Below are positions 1-12,788 of a stretch of DNA of 48,978 nucleotides, in pieces. The position numbers and the translations under genes were made by a program. Position 1 is the first letter of the stretch. Each line of letters begins with the position of its first letter. A model generated the notes under the pieces. It saw only the letters and a program-made list of their open reading frames with translations. It made no database searches and was not told the origin of the DNA. The DNA comes from Beroe ovata (Eukaryota > Ctenophora > Nuda > Beroida > Beroidae), in NCBI GenBank assembly GCA_946803715.1, contig CAMPET010000114.1, positions 140,898 through 189,875 on the forward strand, in the 5' to 3' direction.

Positions 1-330
1 CGCCCAAAACATGTCAGTTTGAGTGAGCATTTGAGGATAGCTCCCAAACGGATCGACCGATTGACTTGAAACTTTTATCATAGCTTAAGGACCATTAGAA
101 ACTCGGACAACCAAAATTTCACGTCATTCCGATAATCATTTCCTGAGTTAAGGGCCGTCATAACACCTTTTCGGCCCAAAACATGTCAGTTTGAGTGAGC
201 ATTTGAGGATAGCTTCCAAACGGATCGACAGATCGACTTGAAACTTCTATCATAGCTCAAGGACCATTAGAACTCGGACAGCCAAAATTTCAGTATAATC
301 AGTTCCCAAGTTAAGAGCCGACATTTCTGG
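1..330 (+). repeat. 172-bp satellite, two monomers
   Basis: Two head-to-tail copies of a 172-bp unit, recognised by AAAACATGTCAG at 6 and again at 178. The second copy decays after about 300. The same unit occurs at 35113-35382, 36750-37345 and 39102-39243. It lies just upstream of the first visible importin-4 exon, so it sits inside an intron of that gene or at an assembly edge. Confidence 0.9.
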
Positions 331-503
331 AAATTTGAAATGGTCGAAACATCGACTTTCTCCAAATGATCTGATTATGACGGGATATTGTTGGGACAGT
401 GATCAAGCGTTCCAATACCCATTTCTAGACAATTCTGATGTTATTTGTCGTCTGAGACGATATTTCATGTCTTTGTGACTTTATTTGTCCATACCACTCC
501 CAG

Positions 504-3500
504 GTACTGCATTTGACGTGTGTTGCGATGTGCAAGGTCGTTCCCTACCTCGGATCTAGTCATACACAACAATTTGGTGCCTTGCTTCCCCCAGCCATGC
601 AAGCAATCAGGGTTCTGTTAGGTTAGTTGAAAAAAGTTTGTTGAATATAAGTTGTATACTTATTTGAAAAAAACTGGTGTTTATGATATCTGAGGAAATA
701 TAGCCTGATGATCATTTCTGACAGAATGAATGCATATCCTCAGGTTCTGATGAGGAGAAAGCTTGTACATCTCTCGAACTATTCGATGCTCTCTTGGAAT
801 GTGAAGTTGCCATTGTTGTTCCCCATCTTGCGTCCCTGCTTACCCTTTGTTTGGAGGTTACCAAAACAGAGACGTTGGAGAATTCCACGAGGGTCAAATT
901 CATGACGTTCCTTAGCTGGCTTGTTTCTACGAAGAAGAAGGCGCTTCAGGTTTGATCTTGTCTTACCCGTTTGTTCTTCAATACTTTACTTTCGTCAAAC
1001 ATTTGACATCTTGACATTCTTGACATTTTTATCCCCGCCCTTTCTAAATTCTTCTCATATATATACCTTATTCTCCCGTTGAAGCCCCTCGCCCCCTCTA
1101 TCACCCCATCATTCCCTCTTTCTCCCCCCTTTGCTCACCCCATCATTCCCTCTCTCTNTGGAGGTGCTCATCTCTCTGATGGCATGTCCCGATGGAGATG
1201 AAGATGATGATGTTACCGAGAGACCGGGCAGTTATGCCGGCAGTGTGCTCGATACTCTTGCACTTCATCTGCCAAGTGGTTCGTTGAGAATTCCACAGGA
1301 ATCTTAGCATTTTTATCAGTTTTTCGAATAAACTCGATTCGGATGATTATAACTCGAATGATTTCAGATAAGCTGATTCCCATGTTATTCAAAGACTATG
1401 TTATTCCTTGTTTGAGTTCGACTAACCCACTCCAAAGGAAAGCTGGTAAGTGCTTTACTGAAAAACTAAGCTAAAATCCCCCCACAAGCATTTGGGGTAT
1501 GTAAAAAATGTCCCATGCGCGCGAAAATTGTGTGCTTTAATTTTGGTGATTTTCATGAAAAGCAAAGCGAATGCATCTTTCCGAACCAGCCGCATGGTTT
1601 AGCGCGCGCGTCGCGCGCTCAGATAAAATCGCGGGATTCGAGTTAGCGTAACTATTTGGTGACAGATTGACATGAAACTGTGATTAACCCAGGTTTAACG
1701 GCTCTTGCCATCGTGTCAGAGGGATGCTGCGAGTATATGGTGGATAACATGCTGCAGGAATGTCTGAAACTGGCAGGTTTGTACCCGGAAATCGCGTGAC
1801 CTTGCTGTGACCTCATGAAAACTGACAGTTTTCACTGACACAGCCAGCCAGTGTACATTGTATTCGTAATGTGTTGAAAGTTAATCTATACAAGTGTAAT
1901 TCGTCATGGTGTAATGTTACAGCTTATCTCTTCGTACATCTGCCGCTTTTGTGATACAAGCTGAATTTCGTTAACGGCAGTAACAGATGAAACGATAGAT
2001 CAATAATTTGGGAAGATTCGGCACCAAAATTTTAAAATATTTTCGCTTCAAATTTACATCATTATTCATGTCACTTCACTTTGTCATTTCTATCACTTAG
2101 GTCACTTCAGTTAACACTGGTCACCTCGTTTTCAGGCAATGGTTTGTCCGACGAATCACCCGAAGTACGGAATGCGGCTCTCTACGCGTTGGGACAGTTT
2201 GCCGAGCACTTTCAGCCGGATATTTCCAAATATAGTAGCGAGGTACGGCGGTATATCCCCTTATTGTATTGTAACGAGGTATGGCGGTGTATCCCCTAAT
2301 TGTATTGTAGCGAGGTGCGGTGGGAGAAAACGGTGTTTTTTCGGGGAGAATGGGTGTTTTTTCCTGATGTTTTGGTGGAAATGAACTTTAACTCCTGGGG
2401 TTATTATAGACCAGGTCATATTATGTGTTCTTAGAATCCAGCGTAGGTCCATCATGGCGGTCTCTCCTTTCACATTGAGCTCAGTTGAGCTAAACATTTG
2501 GATAGTGAATGCGAGGCATTGTTCAAATCAGTCTTCGAACAACCTATGAGTAAACTGAGGGCTTCCAACATGGCAGGATAACGAAACCTCTTACCCCTCC
2601 CCTCATCATCTCACCCCTCCCTCCTCTCACCATTTTACATGCAACATGCTCTGGGTCAAAACAAAGATCATGTTGTCGTTTAAACCTACTTTGCAACAGT
2701 GTACTGTATGTTAGGTTTGTGCGAACAAATCCTTACATTTCCGATATCCAATGATGTACGGCGTCTAGGATGAAAGACAATGTTTGTTGCAGGATACAAA
2801 TTAATGGTATGTTAGAACGAACTTTGCCAAGGCTATGGATCAGTAGGTTATCTTGGATAATATCTTGCACTGTTTTCCGCTGTGTACTCAAGAATCAGCA
2901 AGCTAAACATTAGGATAGTGAATGCGCGGCATTGTTCAAATCAGTGCTTCCAACAACCTATGACCACTGAGAGGTTCCAACATGGCAGGATAACGAAACC
3001 TCTTACCCCTTCTCTCATCATCTTACCCCTCCCTCCTCTCACCATCTCACCCCTCCTCTCATCATCTCCCTCCCTCCCCTCATCATCTTACCCCTCCCCT
3101 CATCATCTCACCCCTCCCTCCTCTCCCCATCTTACCCCTTCTCTTATCATCTTACCCCCTCGTCTAACAATCTCATCCCGCCTCACAGATTCTACCAGTC
3201 CTCTGTCACAAGATCTCAGAAGAGATGAGCACGCAAAGCTCCGCCCTAACCCGCACTTACTACGCACTGGAATCATTCTGTGAAAACATGGGCGAGGACA
3301 TAGTGCCTTATCTGCCGGATTTGGTGGAGAAACTGGTTGTCATGGTAGCAAACAGTCCAACTGTGCGAGGTGGGTCGTGGTAGTGTGGAAAATGTACATT
3401 GTATATTGTATACTGTATAATCAATGCATAGTTCTAATCTGTGGTGATGTATGCGGTGACATGAGTGACAGGATCTGAACATTCACAATGCCATATCTCC

Positions 3501-6500
3501 GCAATCATCCATCGTCACTCCTCAGGACAAGAACTGGCAATCAGTGCTTTGGGAGCTGTGGGGAATGCCGCCGAAGATGCCATCGTGCCATTCTTGCCAC
3601 AAATCATGTCACATCTCAAGGTAGATTGATATGTGACACGTTATTTAGTCAATTTCTGGCTGCCCAAACTTAGCATCGTTGATTGTCCGTTTCTTTCCGT
3701 CCATCTTTTACACCGATGTGCGAGTTGAAATCATTTTCACTCCATCTTCACTCCCTAGTCCCTTGTCACTTTGCCAGGTGTACCTCACTGCTCCTGACTC
3801 TGAAGACGGTATCAGACTCAAGACCCAGGCTATTGATACTCTGTCTGTGTTCGCTAGGAAAATAGGTGCGTACCACAGTTCATTATGTCGACAGTTCTTG
3901 AATCTTCAATAGTTCATCTTCCCTTTCTTCGACCATGAATCCTTTTCTCCTTCCCTCTCTCCCTTGATAACCTGTCCCTTTTCTTCCTTCCCTCCTTTCC
4001 TTATATTCTCACTTCGAAGGCAAGGAAACGTTCAGTCCCATGGCAGCAGAGTGTGTTCAGCTGGGAATATCGAACATGACCGTAGAGGATGAACCAGATC
4101 TCAGGAGATGCATATACTGGTAAGACAGAGACAGAGCGCTCTTTAAATCCTCTTACCTCGTTTTTGAGGATTGTATCGATTGTTTGTAGTATTTTCCCGT
4201 TTTAATGGGTCAAATTCTCATTGATATGGTGTCGGGTTGGTAATTCGCAGGGAGTAACGATCCAAAGTTCTATTTTCGTTGATTTCCGTAACCCCCTGCC
4301 TCCCTCCCCACAGCCTGTTCGCCGCCATCTCAACCTCGTGTCCCGAAGCTCTTTATCCTCACATGGATATCATTGTAAAACGGATGTTCGAATGTCTCGA
4401 CAGTAGCGAGGTTCAGTGCAAAATGACGAATACCTGACAATAATTACCCCCCTTTTACTCCTTCATAATCGTGTTTTCTGTGCTGTCCAAACACAAGGAA
4501 ATGTTTCCAGGGCATGACCACGGAGTACAAGAGCGATGCAACGCCCCGTTTTGATCTGGACGATAGTTTGGAAGAGGGTAAAGGAGAGGAAAGTGACGAC
4601 GAGGATGAGGTCCTGGGAGACTACGAGGATATTGATGGTGAGCAGGCAATTATTCCTCATATGGTCACGCCAAGGCTAATTATTCCTTTTATGGTCATAC
4701 CAGGGCAAATTTGAGAGTTCCCCGTGAAATTTCTGTGAAGAACTCAGATTACCCCCATGACGCCATTAACGAGGCCTAATTGAAGATTTTCTAACAAAAT
4801 CTATCTCTGCTCCAGTACAGAGTTCATTTGCGATTCAATTTCCAGCGGTACTTAGGACTAACGGCGCCGATTAAAAAAAAGCTGTTCGACGGACCCCAGA
4901 TATTTCTTGTTGTGAAATATAGTCTGGAGGAAAGAATCCATTAATCAATCCGAGAGGAAGACTCTTGGATTAGTTCATCGGATGGAAAGTGAACGGTGAA
5001 ATTGAGTTTTTTAGAGTGAGATCGAGAGGAAATGCTTGGCGAGTTGGAATATTGCCGATGGTAATCACTCATCGGTGATTTCGAACGAGTAAAAACTGGA
5101 AAATTACCGTATGGTCACCAGTCTACGACACTGGTTACCATGGATACAAACTCGATAGAACTCGTGGAATAAAATAAGAACTGAGTCTTACAAAAACTGG
5201 ATAAACTCTAGCGAGCTATCTCTGATATATTGTAAACAGACACTCTTTTCTAAAAACTCTTTATCTATGCAGTTCAAACACAAGTAAATGTTTCGATCAG
5301 GTATCGCAGTGGAGAATGGTTACTTGGAAGAAAAGAGCGATGCCCTAACATCGCTGTGTGAGTTATGTGAGACAATGGGAACACACTTTGTGCCTTACTA
5401 TGAAGACACATTCGGTTACGGTCTCAAACTTGTGGACTTTTCGGCAATACAGGTGAGACACTTCTGAGACACTCTGTGACACATCTGAGACGTCTCATTT
5501 CGGTAAACATGTCAAAGTAATGATTAATGGTGAATTGCAATGTATAAATAAGTGTATTTTACAATAAATAAACTAAACATCATTCAACTTACAAACATTT
5601 TAATCACATAATAATCAACGACTTTCCAAGGCTTCTAAAATTGTTGACATTCTGAGGGAAGTTTTCTCATTTTCTAACATTATTTTACCACGTTATAGGT
5701 TCGACGAGGGGCTATCCTGTGTATGAGCAATGTTTGTGTCGCTCTTAACAAAGTAATCAAGGAACACAATTTCCAGGTAAAGTTGAAATAAAGTTAAAAG
5801 TATGACACCTACTCAAGTATAGTTACTTTTTAATATAAGTTTTAATGAAGGAGTCAAGTATCGCTTGGTTTGGTTCATACTTCATCAGTGTTATGCAATT
5901 TCTAAAATTAGGGAATTACTCACACTTTACAAAACATAAAAGAAGTTAGATAGTTTGCACAAATAGTTCAAATACAAGAAAAATTACTGTTCATCGCGGA
6001 CCTTTGGCACAGGTTCTTTCAAAACTCCGATATCGATGCTTTTTTCAATCTCTCTCCATCTCTTCACGATCTGAGTCCGAATAGATTGACGTTGTCATGG
6101 GAACAGTACAAAATAAACGTCACGAATCATGACGTCATGAGAGGGGGCATATATGACGTCATTTATTCTCCTGCTGAAAGCTGTATCTGTTCTCATGGCA
6201 AGCCTCAGCGTAGCTAGGCAACGTGTCAGGGTAGTGGTTATCGGGGCTCATCTCGGAAATGGGCGGTGCCGAAGGCCGGTATTTAGCTCGCCTTCGCCTC
6301 CGGAAAACGAGACAAATGCCTGCAGAGAGACCGTGAAATTTGGTGGAATAGAGGATCTCGCGGTTTTAGAATTAAAGTCGTCTTTTCGAGTTACACATCG
6401 GGTACTTAGTGATTAGTTTTAGCGGTTCTTAGGGTTGCCGGTATTGATTTTTCTTATCCATAGTCCATGAGATCATCAATATGACACTCTATTCAATACT

Positions 6501-9500
6501 TTGTGCTTGGCCAAACGATAATTGTCCATCATTTACTAAAATAACCATTTATTACATACACAAGGGTGGTATAATCACTCACTTATCGATAGTAGGAAAA
6601 TGGTAACCAAGACAACGACCGCTATAATCAGAATGTACTTCAGCTCGATAGTGGAACCTTCGAGAAAGTTTTTCTGTATTGGGCAACATCCGTTCCTGAG
6701 TGATAGAGGAAGAAATGAGGGAGCGTTAGAAATTGAGGAAGAAATGAGTGAGCGTTAGAAATTGAGGGAGCGCTAGAAATTGAGGGAGAGTTAGAAATTG
6801 AGGGAGCGTTAGAGGGAGTGTTAGAGGGAGAGTTAGAAATTGAGGGAGCGTTAGAGGGAGCGTTAGAGGGAGCGTTAGAGGGAGCGTTAGAAATTTTGTG
6901 AGAGTGAAGAAAGAGAGAGGAATGAGTAAGTGAAGAAATTCTCGAGATAGTGTGGAGAGTGATCCTAAAGGCAGAGGATTCGGAATCGTGTCGTTGTTAT
7001 TATCGGGAAAGTTTTTCTATTAGAACTCACCACTTTTCTTCCGTTGAACAACACTCCTGATCTGTACGACAGTAGTATTGCTGATGGTGATTCCACACAT
7101 TTGCAAACGCTATCTCACAAGTGATGTATTGTGGGACCTGAGGAGGGGAGATGTGAGTCGAGGTGAATTCAGGAATGTCCCTCTTTGAATCCGACGAATC
7201 TGGGAATGCAATTAACAGAGCCATTGGGTTAGACATGTGGGCTGTGGCTCCTGTCTGGTTCAAATCAGTTTCATCTGATGATTACCTCTGTCATTTTTGA
7301 AGGGTGTTCCTTTTTACATCATCAACTTCGGATCAAACTCATAGCTTTCTAATGAAATATTGAAAGTACAAGGCAGATCCAATGTAGAGAAACAAATCAG
7401 TGAGAGACAAATTTGAAATTGTAAGGTTCTCATAAATCGTGTATACATTCTATACTACATAATATGTAGACAACAGAAGAAGACAGCAACGAATCGCCCA
7501 AACACAAAGTCCATCTGGTCTGCGTGAGGAACAGATCAATTATAAAGACGAGTATCAGAGAAAAGATGGATATAATGATCAGTGCTTCATTTAAAACATA
7601 AATGTTACGGATCTGATATGTCATTTGCCATAGATACAACTACGAAAAAGAAAGAATGATAGCCGATAATGGGTAGCGATCCTACGATAAAAAGAAGTGA
7701 CAAAAACAAGAATTCTCCGAATGATTCCTCAAAATTCCTTGCACGCGATGAATGATTAGCTGTAAAAAAAGGATCACACCTTTACAAGACTTCATCGCTC
7801 TTGGTAGGGAAGCCAGACAAAGAATAACTTTTTAGTTCGATCATTTCTTGAAGTATCACTCTGGTAGGTTTCAGAGTTGGGTATAATCTTGTAACTGTTG
7901 AGTGTTGGATGCATGTCACGTGGAGCAATTTGTCGGCAAAAGTAAATTTTCACTTCCAATATCGTCCGTACAATTGGCAACTTTAGCAGATAGTATCAAC
8001 AGATCTTGAAAATCTGTTAAATTGGCAGTGTTGTGTCCACAGAAAATATTGAAAATTTCTAAGTTGGTTATGCGACTCACTCAAAGCTGAACCCGACAAC
8101 AACAGATTGCGAACAACTGAAGTCCGATGTATGGAAGTATGAATCATCAGCACATGTTATGAATAGTTGGTTTATTTGGCAATGGTTGTATGTATTTTCG
8201 TTGGCAATGGTTGTATGTATTTTCGTTGGAATAGGGTAGGTTGTACACTGCCAAGGATCTATGTAAAATCTATGTGGATTCCACTACAAACACATACTAG
8301 AAACACATGAATCCTACTATACATAGAGTGGCTTCTCCTCGAATTTAGCCAACTTATGACTTCGAAATTATCGTCGTATGGGTATGAATGTTTAATATAA
8401 ATGAAATTTAGAATGTCAATCGTGATTTAATTTGTAGTTTTAAATCACATTTCACCTCAAGATCCTACTAGTGTGTCCTATTGGCTATTGCACAACTAAC
8501 TGCTGAAGAATCGCGAATATCCATTATCCATGTGACAGTCCTCTAAATTGTAGAGACTAGAGAAAGTCCGATTATCTCGAGTTGTCCTAGTCTCGGGTTA
8601 GTAAAACAAGACTAAGTGAAGAGGCGACTGTCCATTTGTAAATGTCAGTTCTGAGAATTCAAGCAAAAAGTATCTTAGATGATGTATCATACATCTGTCC
8701 AAAACTAAACAAGAGTTCCACAACCATACATATTCAAGCAAAACAATGTGTGCTCAGAATCAAATCCAGCTTTAGTAATGACATGCAGAGCGAATACAAA
8801 TTATAATATACAACTGTTAAAACAAAGTTTCATTAAACTAAACGTTCTAGATCGAGTCGCAAGAAATAACTAATCGTGATTCGATTCAGAGTCTTCAAAC
8901 AATGAAAGGGAGGTCCTTGAATAGCTTTAGCATGATAACTCGATGATACTTGATCCGCATATTTCACTCGCCAAACACAATAGTTTGACTATTTTACATA
9001 TAGAGGACGTTATTGAAAATATATAGTAGAGGACTTTGGATGATGAAAGCTGGTCATTGTCCAGACGGTCGAGAACTGGATAGAGAAAAGGGAAGAGTCA
9101 TTAGTTCATGAATATTTCTTCAACGTCGATGGGATCAGTATCATAAGATACTTGCCATTACTCAAGCAATATACCATAACAAATCCTTACATTTTCAATG
9201 AAAACTACCATATCCTTGGCCTCCTATTTTATGTTTTATACGAAGGAGAGTATATTTTCCGGAAACACTATTGGAAACAGATCTTTCCCCCACTTATGAT
9301 CCTATTTAGACCAATGTCAAGATATGGCATGAATTAGGACCAGGCCTCCAAATGAAGTATCCTGGAAACGCATCCGGTTGGATGGGACACGATCATAAGA
9401 TCCTGAGCATATTTGCGGTCATGAACTTCAGTAAAACTATCCTATGAAATATCCGTTATTGTGAAAACATGATAGAGGGAGACCCCGCGGCTCTAACTAC

Positions 9501-12500
9501 CTAATTAACGAATCCACCTACTCCTTCACAAATCACTCGTGGACTCATCGCATTATTGAACGCACTACGCTCCTTAGATTCATGCTCGTGGATGCAAAGT
9601 TATTAAATGCACTACTGCTCTGGACCAGAGCCTCTGGTACCGCTCACTGGAGAAAAAACAACATAGAGCAAGGGAAGGAATTTAGTGCAGTAAGGACTCT
9701 ATAACATGAGGGAGGGAGTTACATGATGTAAGATAGATTGTATGCCTGATACAGATCACTGTATACTGGTGTCTCAAAGTCTGATATAGTCTACTGAGTC
9801 TTTCCGATACCGGTGATTGAAGAGAGGGTGAAGTAGGGGATATATTTGAGTGGGCTATATCTCATGTCCTAGGCTACTGAGAAGAGAGTCAAGAGAGGAA
9901 ACAACTCTCTCTCTCTCTCTAGACGCATCATGATCTCCTATACTCCCTCTCTCCTAATCTCCCTGGATTTGTATATAATTGGGCATGGTAAATTCTCCTG
10001 CCATGTTGCAGTCTGTCATCAAACGTACAATATATATAATATTGTAGTGGATTTAACTAATTTAGTAGGCTACTTTATATATTGTTAAGTCTACTTTATA
10101 TATAGTTAAGTACTATAATAAGTGGATACAAATGTGGATTTTTAAAAGTCTGAAGTGCGTTGAAGGTAGACGATTATGGAGTTTGGTAGACAGGGAGAAG
10201 GAGTCTTGTGTGGTGGATAATTAGCAAGAGCCAAAGAATTTGAGTCATTAATTCAATCTGGTGGGGGAAGATTTTGGTTAAATTAGGTCTTCGGGAATTT
10301 AATCGCTCGTTTAAACAATGGTCTTTCATGAGAACAATAGATTATGATCAGTTATTTGAAGGCGAAAACTGGATGGAGAGAAAGATGTGTTTATGAGTGC
10401 AGCAGAGGAAATATGCTCAATATTTTGTGATATTCAAAGATATCAAACCTTAGAAAATATTCACCATTTTCTTGTCTGTCTGCAAAGACTATAGTATCTT
10501 AGTATGGCTTAGCTTTTTACCAAAACCATCAAAATTCAAACGTAGCAAGGCAACCAAATTCCATAAACCAAACTGACGTAGCAAGGCAACCAAATTCCAT
10601 GAACCAAACTGACGTATAACTTTGTGCCAAGACGTGAACTTTGTGTAACGCAAACAACAACAACAACACCGACAGCAGGCAAGCTTGTAGCACTGCCAGT
10701 CAGAAATCAGTACAAGTGCAGTCTGCCAATTAAGAGAAGAAGAAGAAGAAGAAAGAGGTTCTATGTTAACTGTGCTGATTCATATTGTTAATGTTATGCA
10801 GCTCAGAGAAAGCATTCTGACAGTGAAATGTGTTAACTGGCTGACAAATTACTATGGATTAACATTATACGTCAGGAAATTGAAGAATAGAAGATGGAAC
10901 TAGACGCTAGAGAAAAGTAGTTCGATTTCGTTCTTGGATGAACATTTTTTCGGATGATATATCAGAACGAGCCAATTAAAAGTGTCCTGAGGTGAAGTGG
11001 TCCGGTAATAGGTGAAGACATTTGGTCTCCTTGAGCAAAGTAGGAGAAGTAGTGGACTGGTGGTTAGCAGACATGCGCCGGTCAAATGGCAGGTCTAAAA
11101 AGAGGAAAATACTTGAAGAAAACAATGTTGAAACCCCTCAAAAGTAGGATTCCAACATTCAGTCTCAAAACTCCACCTTTCAAGCAGCAATCTCTAGCTC
11201 AAATAGGTACGTAGAGTGTAAATAGAGAAGAATTTAAAGCAGCACGCCAAATGTTCAGCACATACAAATACAAATACAGACACACGTACACACACACTGC
11301 TAAAGTTTGTATAATACGTGCAGTGAAAATATAACATATTGACAACTATATTCAAACTAAAGAATATAAAGAATCATATGAGAAATTATTCTAGTGCTGG
11401 AAAATTATTATCAAGGGAGAATATTTACATATTATACAATCGAGTAAGGGAGCACTCTATGTATGAGTGGACTTAGGACTAAGCTAACCACATGCTATAG
11501 AACTACAACCCAATTTGATGGAATTTCAGGCACTTGTTAGCATCTATATAAGTTGGGTAAAGCAAACCGATTCCTTTGGAAATAGGAGGGGGTCCAATAG
11601 GATCCATACTTCGGTCATCAAAATTCCGAAATGAGTCGTTCATTCATGGAGAAGGTCTTGCTTTAAGCACGATGACCCGTATTGGTCCAAGAGAGGGAGA
11701 ACGTTTTATTTTAGTTCTGCCAACAACGAGAAAACAAGTTTTAATAAGAGGGTCATTACCCGCGGTTAAAAAGAGCTGAAAACATAATTATAAGCGCATT
11801 TATAATGCAGTGGTTCATCTCATAAGTCGGTTTTTCTTAATGAGCTGTCTTCCGGCCTTTTATCACGATTCACGACAAATATGTGAACTCTAAAACCACA
11901 ATTTAGCCGGAAAATAGCATGAATATTTCGTGGAAATGGACGTGAAAAAGCGCACAGTTTGGACTTAGCGTAGTCAACGTGAAGAAAAAAGTTGTGTGTA
12001 TTATAGCAGCAAAGAAGAACTACGATATCTTCTATGAGAGCATATACACACACTCTCAATAAAGAGTACATGTCTGTATCAGTAAAAACCGTTTATAAAA
12101 ACCACTACCGATAGTTCACTCTCTCTCTATCATTCTATCCGTTGGTCTCCAATCTCTAAATTAGATCTTAAGCAACCGCTTATAACATCACGTGACGCGT
12201 ATCACGTGGCAGTGTTCTGTGTACGTGCAGATTTTACTGCGGGATAGAGTAACGCGGGAGTAGCTTGTTTTTCTTGTGCAGGTAAGTATACGGTCTTAAT
12301 TCTACAAATTGGAACTATAAATATGATGGCTCAATGATTGGAATCAGGGTCACGGTGCAATACTTAGTGACAGTCTATAGCCAGTGGTGTCAAGGGGGTG
12401 GCTTCTGAATGCTCCACTATTCATACACAAGCTCAGAACCACCCCTCGATAGCGGCACTATAATAAAGTGGAGGGGGGCTCAGGGGGTCCCTGGTCTTCT

Positions 12501-12755
12501 TACACTGTGTGATGAGTACTTGGTACTATATCAGGCATTGCACTGACAACTATAATATACCTGGGATCATTTTGTACCTGCCATGTACGCTGACACCTGT
12601 CATGCATATAGTACATGTATATGACGCCTCCTGACACATGTCACACTGAGAGACTGATGCTAAGCACAGATGAACAGCACAAGTAACAGTAACAATACCT
12701 ACTCCACAAGCATTCTTCCCATATGTTCTTCTAGTGATTCCCCTCTTTGTAGATT

Positions 12756-12788
<33 letters not shown>

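Noticed and set aside
2882-3283. 133-codon Pro/Ser/Leu-rich frame
   Set aside because: Product of a pyrimidine minisatellite; the real importin-4 exon at 3189 uses another frame.
6153-6416. 87-codon + strand frame
   Set aside because: It overlaps the PY-tail exon of the antisense gene and has no recognisable domain; the reverse strand gives a coherent protein.
7430-7639. Hydrophobic reverse-strand frame as first exon of the nested membrane-protein gene
   Set aside because: Begins at a non-ATG codon and has no donor with the phase needed to join the exon at 7137; a short MRTLQF start at 7433 has the same problem.
10900-11085. Signal-peptide-like reverse frame
   Set aside because: Its apparent start is TTG, and no downstream exon fits.
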